A stretch of DNA of 64,000 nucleotides from Bacteroidota bacterium. Lineage in GTDB: Bacteria; Bacteroidota; Bacteroidia; AKYH767-A; OLB10. The notes under the pieces were generated by a model, which saw only the letters and a program-made list of their open reading frames with translations, was not told the origin of the DNA and did not search any database. A program made the translations under genes and the position numbers. Below are positions 50,139-60,472 of this stretch, one piece after another; within the stretch, counting starts at the first letter, position 1; each line of letters begins with the position of its first letter. The stretch spans positions 1-64,000 of the forward strand of contig JADJOA010000012.1 in the NCBI GenBank assembly GCA_016714005.1, written 5' to 3'.

Positions 50139-50453
50139 TTACAGAACTTTTTGCTGGCTGAGTTGCACAGAGCAGGCGCTTCTTAGCATTTGCTCCTCAT
50201 TATCATCGTCATATATAACTTTTACTTTAACCCTGTTATTTACCCGGTAATTTTCTAAATAAATGATCTTGCGGTCATCATCTAGCCAACCCTTTATTTC
50301 CTCGCCAGTTTTTTCGTACTCAATTTTTTGAATACACTTAACAGGCTTCTCAAGTTTTATCTGATAAATATCAGTTGGCTTACTATCAATTTGAGATTGG
50401 CACAAAGAAAATAGTGGTAATAAAAAGGGGATTAAGAGGAATAATTTTTTCAT
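50139..50453 (-). CDS. small secreted hypothetical protein
   Basis: 104 residues with a clear signal peptide (KKLFLLIPFLLPLFSLCQS) and a short beta-rich mature part (KPVKCIQKIEYEKTGEEIKG, DDRKIIYLENYRVNNRVKV). The last residues (MLRSACSVQLSQQKVL) may be affected by a frame change. It is one of three minus-strand small genes in a row here. Function unknown; probably periplasmic or envelope. Confidence 0.6.
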   Translation of the reverse strand: MKKLFLLIPFLLPLFSLCQSQIDSKPTDIYQIKLEKPVKCIQKIEYEKTGEEIKGWLDDDRKIIYLENYRVNNRVKVKVIYDDDNEEQMLRSACSVQLSQQKVL

Positions 50454-50611
50454 GGCATTGGAATTAGAATACCATAAAAGTAAAGATTATTTGTGAAAGC
50501 GATTTAGTAAACCTTGCCATGTGCAACTGTAACAATAATATCTTTTTAGCTTTAAAATACCTAATGTAAGCACATTAAAATTTTATCAAAAATAAAGCCG
50601 GCTTATCCTTG

Positions 50612-50720
50612 TTACTTCAGACTTACAACGTGGGCAGAAAATTTTACAGTCTTGTCCTCTTTAAGTTTAAATAGGAGAGCGTCATAATTTTTTAGAAGGC
50701 TAATTTCTAATTCAATTGCC
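50612..50720 (-). pseudogene. C-terminal remnant of an unrecognised gene
   Basis: An open stretch with codon-like sequence, without a start: IELEISLLKNYDALLFKLKE then DKTVKFSAHVVSLK and a stop at 50612. It sits downstream of DUF1573 on the same strand. I do not recognise the family. It could be the end of a short gene overlapping the DUF1573 stop in another frame. Confidence 0.3.
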
Positions 50721-50751
50721 TACTAAGGTAGAGTACAATGTTACTTTAAAA

Positions 50752-51147
50752 TTAATTTTTCGCTTTTACTTCTCCTTTCAAATACAAAATAACCTGACCC
50801 GTTTTAGCAGTTGAGTTAACAGTAACGGTCTTTTCCTGTTTGCCAACACGTCCTTTTGTATCAAATGATACCTTTATTTTTCCTTTCTGGTTTTTCGCAA
50901 GAGGTACTTCTGAAAATTCAGTAACAATGCAGTGGCAAGTGCCGTGTGTATCGGTAACAATTAATGGAGTGCGGGTTGTATTGCTAAAAACATATTCGTG
51001 TATAATAACAGTATCTTCAGTTACAGTACCAAAGTTATATTCGTATTCTTCAAACTTAATTTCAGGCTTTGTTTCTTTGCTTTGTATATTTATTTGGGCT
51101 GATGTAAATAGTGGGAAAACAAGCAGGAGTAAAAATGATAATTTCAT
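50752..51147 (-). CDS. DUF1573 secreted protein
   Basis: An intact 131-residue exported protein (signal KLSFLLLLVFPLFTSAQ) made of one DUF1573 immunoglobulin-like domain. The typical blocks are EYNFGTVTEDTVIIHEYVFS, NTTRTPLIVTDTHGTCHCIV (paired C-x-C) and GKIKVSFDTKGRVGKQEKTV. DUF1573 proteins are widespread in Bacteroidota envelopes with no settled function. It is divergent from the M43 metalloprotease across about 96 bases, and the two could share a control region. Confidence 0.9.
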   Translation of the reverse strand: MKLSFLLLLVFPLFTSAQINIQSKETKPEIKFEEYEYNFGTVTEDTVIIHEYVFSNTTRTPLIVTDTHGTCHCIVTEFSEVPLAKNQKGKIKVSFDTKGRVGKQEKTVTVNSTAKTGQVILYLKGEVKAKN

Positions 51148-51243
51148 AATGCTTCAAATATGAGTTGTAAAAAATTAGTTTATTATGAAACAAAGAAGTA
51201 GGTTATTTTGAAAAAAAATGTAAGTTTGAACGAACAAATCTGT

Positions 51244-52462
51244 ATGAAAAAATTATACCCTGCATTATTAATGGCAATTTCTGCTATACAAGGTTTTTCA
51301 CAAGCGCAAAGAGTCTGTGGCACTCCTCAACTTCACCAGCATCTCCTTTCAATAGACCCCGCTTACGCGGCAAATCGTATTTTACTTGATAAAGAAGTGG
51401 TGCCAAATTCAGGAACGCAAAACTCTTCTGCCTTAGTAACCATTCCTGTAGTGTTCCATGTTATTTATGCAAATGCTGCAGAAAATATTTCAGATAACAG
51501 GTTGTTTGACCAGTTAAATGTTTTGAATGCCGATTTTCTCGCACAAATTCAAATGCGAGTAATACTCCTGCCGCTTTTGCTTCTTTGGGTGAAATACCAA
51601 TATACATTTTGTTTAGCAAAGCGTGACCCAAACGGAAACGCCACTACGGTATTGTTAGAACAAGCACTACCATATCCTCTTTACAAAATTTCCCCAATAA
51701 TATTGTTGCTCCCTGGAACACTACCCAGTATTTGAATATTTATGTGGGAAATTTTAGCGGTATCTTAGGTATTTCTCCTTATCCTGGAGGTAATCCGTTG
51801 TACGATTATATATGTGTGCTTTACTCTTCAGTAGGTGGGCCAAATTTTCCGGGAACTTACACGCCACAGTATCATTTAGGAAGAACCGCTACCCATGAAA
51901 TTGGTCATTGGTTAAATCTAATACATATATCGGGCGATGACGGCAATGCTTGCTCAGGAACAGACCAGGTGAGTGATACTCCAAACCAGGCAGGCCAAAA
52001 TTTTAATTGCCCATCTTTTCCGCACATTTCATGCAGTAACGGACCAAATGGAGATATGTTTATGAATTATATGGATTACTCTGACGATGGGTGTATGAAC
52101 ATTTTTACCTTAGGTCAATCGACACGAATGAACAGCGCAATTACAACATGGAGAAATGCTTTAACAACTTCATTAGGCTGTGTTCCGGTTTCTGTTCAAA
52201 ATAATCCACTTCCACAATCCTCATTTCAAGTACAGCCTAATCCTTCTGCATCGGGCACATTTTCTATAAGCTATAATTTTGAAACAAAAGGAACTTTTCT
52301 TTTAGTATTTATGATGTTTTAGGAAAGGAAATTATACTGCGAGAGAATTTAACAGATGCAAATGGCAAATTAAATTACGACCTTAATTTGAGCAAAGGCG
52401 TTTATTTTATTGAGCTAATAGCAAACGAGGGGCGTTTGGTTAAAAAGTTGGTTGTTCATTAA
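51244..52462 (+). CDS. secreted M43-family zinc metalloprotease with T9SS C-terminal domain, frameshifted
   Basis: Extracellular protease of about 405 residues. The signal peptide MKKLYPALLMAISAIQGF starts at 51244, then comes a propeptide and a pappalysin-like domain (ALVTIPVVFHVIYANAAENI). After frame changes near 51545, 51620 and 51715 follow LNIYVGNFSGILGISPYPGG and the zinc site HEIGHWLNLIH. The Met-turn region MNYMDYSDDGCMNIFT is present. A frame change near 52300 restores the sorting domain (SIYDVLGKEIILRENLTD, GVYFIELIANEGRLVKKLVV), the type A signal for export across the outer membrane. A hairpin terminator follows. Confidence 0.88.
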
Positions 52463-52478
52463 CAAAATGTTTAGTGAG

Positions 52479-52507
52479 AAAGCCGGAAATCATTCCGGCT
52501 TTTTTTT
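52479..52507 (+). terminator. intrinsic terminator after the M43 protease
   Basis: Perfect 10-base stem AAAGCCGGAA / TTCCGGCTTT around ATCA, running into eight T. Starts 17 bases after the stop codon. Confidence 0.92.
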
Positions 52508-52637
52508 ATTCACAATATGTTGAAAAGATGGTGGTGATACTGGCATACTTTTTAATTTCTTTACACCTTGTAAAAGATAAGTTCACATTAGAAGGTGAAC
52601 CTTGCATCCCATTTAAACCTCTTAAAACACAAACACA

Positions 52638-55600
52638 ATGAATTTTAAAAAATTTACAAACCGCTTCGCTCTAATTGCAATAGTTTTGGTAGCTGGTTTT
52701 TACACCTATCCTTGTATTGGACAAGTCTCGTATACAGGTGGATCCTATGCCGAAAATTTTGACTCGTTTTTAGCTCCTGTTCCCGGAAATAATACAGTGC
52801 AATCAACTCCTGTTTTTCCTACAGGCTGGCTTTTTGTAGAAACCGGCAGTTTAGCAAATTTATCTTACACAGTTCATAATGGTGGGGGAAGTACTGGAGA
52901 TACTTATGTCTTTGGTGCCACATCATCTGCTGAAAGAGCAATAGGGGGGGTGGCATCAGGTAATTTAACTTCTCAATGGGGGATATATATTGTAAATAAC
53001 ACTGGTTATACACTCAGCGAATTTACAGTAACCTATAAAGGTGAACAATGGAGAGATGGCGGCAGCCCTACTTCTGTGACCAATACAATCGGTTTTAGTT
53101 ATTCGATAGGGGCTACTTCACTTACTTCGGGTACATACCTAAATGTAAATCAACTTGACTTTGTTGCGCCTGTAAATAATTTGACAACCAATGTTGTCTT
53201 AGACGGAAATCTTGCAGTTAATCAGGTAAACAAAACACATACTATCACGGGTATATCATGGACAAACGGAACTTCTCTTTATTTGCGTTGGTCTGATATT
53301 AACGAAACAGGTAATGATGACGGAATGGGTATTGATGATTTTTCTTTTTCAGCGCAAGGCACACCACCTGCACCAACTACCCAAGATTTTAATATTACGT
53401 TTCCAACTGTATTGCCTAATGCAATTACCGCAAACTGGACTAATGGAGACGGGTCATCAAGAATTGTAATAGTTAATACATCCAACTCTTTTACTGACCC
53501 AACCAATGGCGTTAGCCCATCAGCAAATAGTGTATATGGAGGTACTGGAGAGCAGGTTGTTTATAATGGAAACGGCTCCAGCATTAACGTAACTTCATTA
53601 AATCCATCTACCCAATATTTTTTCAGAGTATATGCTTACAACGGTTCAGGTATTTATACATCTTACAATATTAATAGTGCAACCGATAATCCCAAGGACC
53701 AAACTACACAACCTGCAGCTACTCCATTGATAACTGTTACTGGTAGCCTTTCAAATTTTGGAGATGTTTTACTTGGCAATTCTTCAGCAGAGCAAACTTA
53801 CACAGTAGAGGGTTCTAACCTTTCTAACGATATCTCTATTAGCGCTCCTGTAGGTTTTGAAATTTCATTAACACCAGGAAGCGGATTTACCAATTTAATT
53901 ACCCTGACACAAGTAGGAGGTGCAGTTGGCACAACAACCATTTATGCAAGATTTACTCCTGTTGCATTGGGTGCAGCAAGCGGGAATATTTCTCACTCAT
54001 CAGCTGGGGCAACTACATTTAATCAACCTGTAGCAGGAACCGGTGTTGAGCCTGTAATAAATATAAATGCATCATCATTTACCTTCAATAATATTTTTGT
54101 TGGTAGCAATTCATCTAACCAAACTTATACAGTAAATGGAAGCAATTTGCAATCTAACATTACGGTTACCACCACTCCAGATTTTGAGATTTCAACCAGT
54201 TCGGGTAGCGGATTTGGTAGCTCTGTTACTTTAAATGCAACAGGCTTGGCAAACCCGGGTGGAGGTTCTGTTGGTAATACAACTATTTATGTTAGGTTTT
54301 CTCCGCTTGCTGCGGGCACACAAAATGCTATGGTTGATAATGCTTCAAACAATGCCATCACACAATCTATTTCGTTAACCGGAACAGCAGTTTTGCCTCC
54401 CACATTTACAGAGTTAGTTGTACCAAAATATATGGGAAGCAAATCCTCAGCAAGCAACAACAACAGCCGCACTCCTATTGCAGTATGCATTCAGCTTGAT
54501 AATTTACAACCCTTTACTTCCTATGATGTAAAACTTGGTTTTGGGTTAACAAGTGATGCCGCAACAACTTATGGAGCCGGCAATTTCTGGAATGGTAGTT
54601 CATATAACTCACCCCAATATTTTAGGAGCATTTTTTACTGACGCAACAGGCAGCAGCGGACCTGTTTGGTTATACATGCAGCCAACAGGTAACACAACAC
54701 GGTTTGATGCCGGACAAATACACAATGTAAGATTCGGGTACGCAATTTCAGGAAACTCTATGCCTGCCTCCCCTCAGTTTGTTGGAACCAAAACTATTAC
54801 ATGCCTTGATATCCCAACAACAGCTCGTACTTCGGGCATTACAACAGATGATGGCGCATTTTTACATGTACAGTCTACAGCATGTAACAATGGTAAATAC
54901 ATTTTGATTTATGATAACATTGCAGGAACCGGTGATCCTCTTTTTTCTTACCAGGCAAGAAATGCTGTTGCTACAAATACCACTCAAAGTGATTTGCCTT
55001 CAACAATTAATTCAATTTATTTACAGTCTGGATCTTCCGTTGCAGGAGATTTTGCAGCCGTTATTCCTATTGGTGCCAACAATCCTAATGGTGTTCAAAG
55101 AATTGAAGCAAGAAATGCTGATAATACCGTTTATAAATTTACTACCGATGCCGATGGCATTTGGAACAGTGGAGCAAACACAACCACCAATACAAGAAGA
55201 AGCGTAACAACAATTGCACCTACTGATGGATTAAATGATGCAAGTGGGTCTATTAGCGGTGATACAGCAGTGTGCGCAGGCTCACCTGTAAACTTGTATT
55301 TTACATTTACAGGCACCCCTCCATTTGCATATCTTTTTACTGATGGAACAAATAATTATGGACCTTATTTTTCTCTAACAAATACAGATGTAAAATTGGT
55401 AACTCCTTTGGTGTCGTCAAGTTTTACGCTTGCTTCTGTTGATGATGCCCAATGCACAGGAACTGTTTCTGGTTCGGCATTTATTTTTGTAAGTAACGGA
55501 GCACCTTCTGCTTCGGTAGTAGTGCCAATTACCGGCTTGCCTACCAATGCCTGCAACGGCACTACTGTTTCTATATCCGTTCCATTTGTGACCGGTGCAA

Positions 55601-57124
55601 CACAATATATTTGGGATGGTCCATCAGGGTGTTATTTTAATGGTAACCCATTAAATGTTAGCCCATATATAACTTCTACACCTTCTGTAAGTCTTACTTT
55701 CGGAAACCCTAACGGTTCAGGATATTATATAGGCGTTCAGGCTGCAAACTTATGTGGCTCCTCTCTTCGAAAAGTTCAGTGGGTACGCGGGGTTGTGTCT
55801 TCTCCTGTCATTTCCGGCCCTTCTATTATATGCGCATTAGGTAGCGAAGCTTATGCTATTAATCCTGTTGTTGGAGCGGTTAATTACACATGGACCGGGC
55901 CAGCAGGTTCAACTATTGATGGTAATCCTTCTCCATACACAACTACCAGTACTTTTGTTACACTTACCACACCTTCAGGCTTTACCACGGGGTCTATGTG
56001 CGTTACCGCCAATACATCTTGTTATAATACACCTCCCAAATGTATTTCAATTTCAAAAACTCCTTTAATACCGGGTGTTATGAGTGGTGTGTTTACAGTT
56101 TGCCCAAACACAACACAAACTTATAGTGTACCACAAGGTGGAGTAGGGGGGTACATATTCATGGACACTTCCGGCTAACGCAACCGGATCATCAACTACC
56201 AATTCCATTAATGTAACTTTTTAATACAGGTTTTACAGGGGCAACCTTTCAGTAGTTTATACAAATGCATGTGGCGAAGTTTCGCCAACCAGGACTAAAA
56301 GTATTTCAATTGGCAGCCCTGCAACTCCTGCATCCATTACCGGTATTACAAATGGTATTTGCGGACAAACCATAAATTACAGTTGTCCTTCACAGGCAGG
56401 CGTAACAAGCTTTAATTGGACATTGCCTGCAGGTGCTACAGGAAGTTCAACATCAAATGCAATATCTGTAACATTCCCCGGAAGTGGTTTTACAACAGGG
56501 GCCTTAAGTGTCAGTGCAACCAATGTTTGCGGAACAAGTTTATTAAGAAGCATTACTGTAAAGGGCGCTCCAAACACTCCCGGAGTAATTACCCCAACAC
56601 CTGCTGCATGGTGCAACAACGATGCGTCCATTTCGTTTAGTGCTGATATTTCTGGTGTTACAGGTTCTTATCTTTTAAACTGGAATATTATACCGGTTGC
56701 CGCGGCTACAATAGTTTCAGGGCAGGGTACAAGTAATTTACTTGTTGATTGGAACACTGGCAATGCAGCGGTAAATTTAACTGCGAGCAATGGCTGCGGC
56801 AGCGCCACAAGAAATTATTCTGCTATGGTTTCATGCCGGAGTTCACAAATTAATAAAGTAGAAAATCTCGAGAAAGGTTTTGAAATGTATCCAAATCCTG
56901 CCACAGGAGTTGTTATGTTTAAATTGAGTGAGTTGAATGAGAACATTATGTCTATTAAATTCAGAGATATTACCGGAAGATTGGTTTTGCAACATTCTTA
57001 TGATTCACCAACTAATTCAAAAGAAGTTTCAGTTTATATAAATCAATTAAAAGCGGGTACTTATATAACCGAGGTTATTACTTCGCATAAGTCTTACAAC
57101 GCTAAGTTAGTTGTAGAAAAATAG
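52638..57124 (+). CDS. large T9SS-secreted multidomain surface protein, frameshifted
   Basis: About 1495 residues. A signal (FALIAIVLVAGFYTYPCIG) is followed by a lectin-like domain (SLYLRWSDINETGNDDGMGI), then an FN3 unit (SLNPSTQYFFRVYAYNGSG). Two choice-of-anchor/ASH-like units follow (FGDVLLGNSSAEQTYTVEGS and FNNIFVGSNSSNQTYTVNGS), and then repeated Ig-like PKD-type units (GAVNYTWTGPAGSTIDGNPS). The type A sorting domain at the end includes FEMYPNPATGVVMF, DITGRLVLQHSY and LKAGTYITEVI. Frame changes lie near 54625 and 56160-56260. No catalytic domain is recognised. Probably an adhesin or matrix protein anchored after T9SS export. The 5' leader has a small GTTCAC...GTGAAC stem at 52581-52600. 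Confidence 0.85.
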
Positions 57125-57141
57125 GCAGAGGAATAATTTTT

Positions 57142-58632
57142 TTAGAGGGAGGAGAGTGCAGGTATTGCGCTCTCCTTTTTTTTTATATGCAGGGCAATCT
57201 TTACCCAACTTGGTTTTGCTTTATTACCTCTTTCCTCCAAAGGCCACTTTATCCCAAAGTATAAATCAAAACCATAAGCATCGGTTAAACCCGTTAGTGC
57301 AAGGGCATTATCGCTGCCTATAACAAGTACGCCAATTCTTGCACCAATGCCTACTCTTATTGCGTCATATTCGTAAAGTGAAACAGGGACTGCTATCTCC
57401 CAATGCCTTCTTTCATATCTCAAAGTAAAAGCCGTTTGCGCAGGTCTTCTTACTGCAGGGGTAATGGCATACAAAGGATGTATTACAGTTGCATTTGCAT
57501 ATAAATGAGGGGTTATACTGTAATCAAACTGAAGGCTTATGGCAGCAGGAGTGTAAATTGTAAACTTCTCTCCATCTTTTGAAGCCAAAGGATTTCCCTT
57601 TAATCGCTGACTTAATAAAGAATCGGTATATGCAATGCCATAAAACTTTGTGGTATCAAAGCCGGGCCAGTAATTGGAATCATTCTCAAATGCAAATGTT
57701 TCTGAAAGGTTTTTGTACCTGATAAATCCTACATCCAGCAAGGATGCGCCTGCTTTCCATGTATACTTTTTAAATGGTTTTTTTGATAAAACACCACCCT
57801 TGTAAGCAAGCGGATCTCTGTTTCGCATCCATTGCATGCCTAAAGAAAATGTGGTTCCTATTCCTTTAGGCTCAATAATGTTCAGTATAGAGTATTCACC
57901 TTTGTTGGGCAATGCATGACCGTAATTGGCTGTAATGTTTTTAATATAAATAGTGCTGTCGTTGTAAATGTTGTAATCTAAATTTTTGTTGTGTACGTAA
58001 ATTCCTGTCATGCCATCTAAAATATTCACAGTTGCTCCCGCTGTTACAAAATCAGTTTCATAGTTGTACAATACACGCGAATGAGTAACCCCGATTTCGC
58101 CAACTGTTGTTGCTGCAACTTTAAACGGACCTGCCCTAAAATCAATTTCATGCAATGGTGTATAATCAGATCCTTCCCATAAAAATTTGGCAAAGTGATA
58201 TGCCATATCTCTTGCTGATATCTGTTGTCGTAAACTAATGTGCACATTCCACGACCATAAATCGTTTCGCCAGGCATAAGACGGAACCTTTAAAAAAAAA
58301 TTACCATACGCATTTTTTGATGGCGTAGTAAAGCGGTCTCTTATATCATCCTGCGTCAATGGCTTAAAAGTGACAAGGCTAATGAGCGGAGATTTACCCG
58401 CTGGCAAATACAAGTAGTCGTTTTGCAACATAATGTCAGCCGATACCAAGTGAAACTCTCTTTTGAAAGGATCACTCAAAAACGAAGCCGGGTTTAATTC
58501 CAAACCCATAATTCCTGCATAATTACTGTTGGCAATGCCCCACATTTCCTGTGCTGCACAATTAAGAACAAACAGAAACATCAAAGCGTTACAAAATATT
58601 TTTTTAAAAATGCCGGGCATGATTTGCAGCAA
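57142..58632 (-). CDS. DUF5723 outer-membrane beta-barrel protein
   Basis: An intact protein of about 492-496 residues. The ATG at 58620 (MPGIFKKIFCNALMFLFVLN) gives the better signal peptide; a start at 58632 is possible. The mature part is a beta-barrel of alternating strands (WGIANSNYAGIMGLELNPAS, SLGMQWMRNRDPL, QTAFTLRYERRHWEIAVPVS) like the PorV/FadL-like barrels of Bacteroidota. It matches the DUF5723 pattern. Such proteins often accompany surface or secretion systems. It converges on the T9SS cargo gene with only 17 bases between the stops and no obvious terminator. Confidence 0.82.
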   Translation of the reverse strand: MLQIMPGIFKKIFCNALMFLFVLNCAAQEMWGIANSNYAGIMGLELNPASFLSDPFKREFHLVSADIMLQNDYLYLPAGKSPLISLVTFKPLTQDDIRDRFTTPSKNAYGNFFLKVPSYAWRNDLWSWNVHISLRQQISARDMAYHFAKFLWEGSDYTPLHEIDFRAGPFKVAATTVGEIGVTHSRVLYNYETDFVTAGATVNILDGMTGIYVHNKNLDYNIYNDSTIYIKNITANYGHALPNKGEYSILNIIEPKGIGTTFSLGMQWMRNRDPLAYKGGVLSKKPFKKYTWKAGASLLDVGFIRYKNLSETFAFENDSNYWPGFDTTKFYGIAYTDSLLSQRLKGNPLASKDGEKFTIYTPAAISLQFDYSITPHLYANATVIHPLYAITPAVRRPAQTAFTLRYERRHWEIAVPVSLYEYDAIRVGIGARIGVLVIGSDNALALTGLTDAYGFDLYFGIKWPLEERGNKAKPSWVKIALHIKKKESAIPALSSL

Positions 58633-58818
58633 TATAATATTTTTAAACGAATAACCGATGTGTTTGATATACTTAAACCATGAATATTTACGCTTTTATG
58701 ATACGAGCCTGATTTATAAACAGGCTATTAATAATTGATAGCTTTTGGTTGAAATTAGGAGGCACAAATGCTGTTTTGAATTTTTAAAATTTTGTAGGTT
58801 TGACACAAATTTAATCAC

Positions 58819-59449
58819 ATGGCTATTTACCGCTTTAAGGTTTCTTTTGAAGATTACGAAGATGTTTCAAGAGAAATTGAAATTAAATCAGATCAGACTT
58901 TTGCTGAGTTACACCATGCAATTCAATCAGCTATTTCTTTTGATGGACAGAAGCAGTCTTCTTTTTATATGAGTAATGATAACTGGATAAAAGGAAGGAA
59001 ATTTGTACACATCAAAAAACAGATAAAGCCGGTAAGAAAGTCGCTCATGCTAACGATGCTAAACTGAGTGCTTACATTGTTGATCCTCATCAAAAAATTT
59101 ATTATGTTGTTGATGGCGATGCTCCTGGACTTTTCATATTGAGCTTGTTAGAATTTTACCATCTGCAGATCTAAAAATTTCTTACCCTCATGTTGCAAGG
59201 AAAAATGGCGAAGCTCCCAGGCAATATACAGTTACTGTTCCTCCACCCGGAAGCGGGGAGGATGAATTTTTAGAATTGGATGAAACCCCAACTGAAGCAG
59301 ATGACGATGGAGTGGTAGAAGCTGTGGATGAAAGCGAGTTAGGCGATGATATGAGTGAAGAAGGAGAAGAAACCGCAGAGACTGAAGAAGGAGAGGGTGA
59401 TGAAAATTTTGATGATGTGCAAATGAGTGGCGATGAAGATGACAGGTAA
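58819..59449 (+). CDS. plasmid pRiA4b ORF3-like protein with long acidic tail, frameshifted
   Basis: A soluble protein of about 210 residues. The N-terminal domain reads MAIYRFKVSFEDYEDVSREI, then ELHHAIQSAISFDGQKQSSF, then, after frame changes near 59005 and 59130, DAKLSAYIVDPHQKIYYVVD and TFHIELVRILPSADLKISYP, ending AARKNG-like VARKNGEAPRQY. This is the pRiA4b ORF3/IS1096 passenger-type domain, whose function is unknown. The last ~65 residues are dominated by Glu, Asp and Gly. Despite the family name there is no transposase or plasmid gene nearby, and this domain is common as a chromosomal gene in Bacteroidota. Confidence 0.8.
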
Positions 59450-59629
59450 TTTTTTTTTGCCTGCATCTTACTAATTGCTGTTTTTTTAACAGATGATTAT
59501 TGTATAATTGTTTCCTAAACGTTTTCGCTTAACATATTTCTAACCTAATTGTAACCCCATCTTAAAGTAAAGGAAACTTTCGTAGCTGAGTTTTGCGCAA
59601 CAAAATTTTAAAACTCTAAAACCATTACC

Positions 59630-59975
59630 ATGCGCAGAATTTTACCAGCCATTGCACTTTTATTTAGTGCTTACACAACCGTTGCTCAAAACGGATTAGA
59701 AAATTTAATAGTTGAAAAATACTACATATCCGAACCTAACGACACCAATGCAAACATAGATGGTGGTGTATTGCCGCTTGGCTCTGTAACTTACAGGTTA
59801 TATGCTGATATGCTACAGGTATAGATTTCAGGCAGTGTATGGCGTGCCCGGTCATGAAATGAGAATTGAAACCTTTAATAATGAGGACAGAGGCACAATA
59901 GGCTTTGAAGAAAGAAATATTGAGGGCGTGTATGCCAACAACGATATTTTATTTATTAAGGACGACACACCTTAA
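59630..59975 (+). pseudogene. N-terminal remnant of a large secreted protein
   Basis: Starts with a good signal peptide (RRILPAIALLFSAYTTVAQN), then GLENLIVEKYYISEPNDTNA, LGSVTYRLYADML and, after a frame change near 59820, YRFQAVYGVPGHEMRIET. This is the usual N-terminal domain of long Bacteroidota T9SS proteins (500 residues or more). It is cut short near FNNEDRG and continues only to NNDILFIKDDTP and a stop, about 115 residues in all. No sorting domain follows. The main body seems deleted. Confidence 0.55.
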
Positions 59976-60108
59976 CGCTTTGCTCAGCTATTTCCGCAGC
60001 ATCTGTATTGAATTTTAAAAACAATTCCTGAACGTTCCACATAATAGACAATAAACCATTGTCATCATTTACACTCTTTAGTTTTTATCTCTGTGTTGCG
60101 TAGGATTC

Positions 60109-60428
60109 TAATATCATATTGCCAAATACAAAAACATAAAACAGTTTATTGTTACCGAAAGTGGTATTGGTTTGCGAGATGTGGTTGAAGAAGGAAAAGT
60201 GAATGATGCACAGCGTATCAGCTACGTATCAGCTCATCTTGAAAATATTTTAGCAGCAAAAAAGAAGGTATACCCGTAAACGGTTTTTTTAACTGGACAT
60301 TGCTTGATAATTTCGAATGGGCAGAAGGTTATCATCCGCGTTTTGGATTGGTTCATGTTAATTTTGAAACGCAGAAACGTATATTAAAAAATTCGGCTTA
60401 CTGGTTTAGGGAATTTCTTAGAGGTTAA
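60109..60428 (+). pseudogene. C-terminal fragment of a GH1 beta-glucosidase
   Basis: The last ~105 residues of a glycoside hydrolase family 1 enzyme. The nucleophile motif QFIVTESGIGLRD (I/V-T-E-N/S-G) is followed by DAQRISYVSAHLENILAAKK, GFFNWTLLDNFEWAEGYHPR and GLVHVNFETQKRILKNSAYW to the natural C-terminus. One frame change is needed near 60275. The first ~340 residues of the barrel, including the acid/base N-E-P motif, are absent. Between this and the preceding remnant are 130 bases in which a short open frame on the minus strand (NGLLSIMWNVQELFLKFNTD) may be a third relic. This stretch looks like the joint of a larger deletion. Confidence 0.75.
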
Positions 60429-60472
60429 ATGCAGATTTAAAATTTCTTTGAAATAATACAAGGAAATAAAAA

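Noticed and set aside
49866..51147. Toxin-antitoxin pair among the small minus-strand genes
   Set aside because: Two of the three have signal peptides and none has a toxin or antitoxin motif or overlapping-start layout.
58706..58726. AGCCTG...CAGGCT inverted repeat as terminator
   Set aside because: The stem is only 6 bases with a 9-base loop and no T-run, and it lies upstream of both flanking genes.
58819..59449. IS1096/plasmid-type passenger protein as sign of a mobile element
   Set aside because: No transposase, terminal inverted repeats, integrase or plasmid functions are seen on either side; the domain is also found as an ordinary chromosomal gene.
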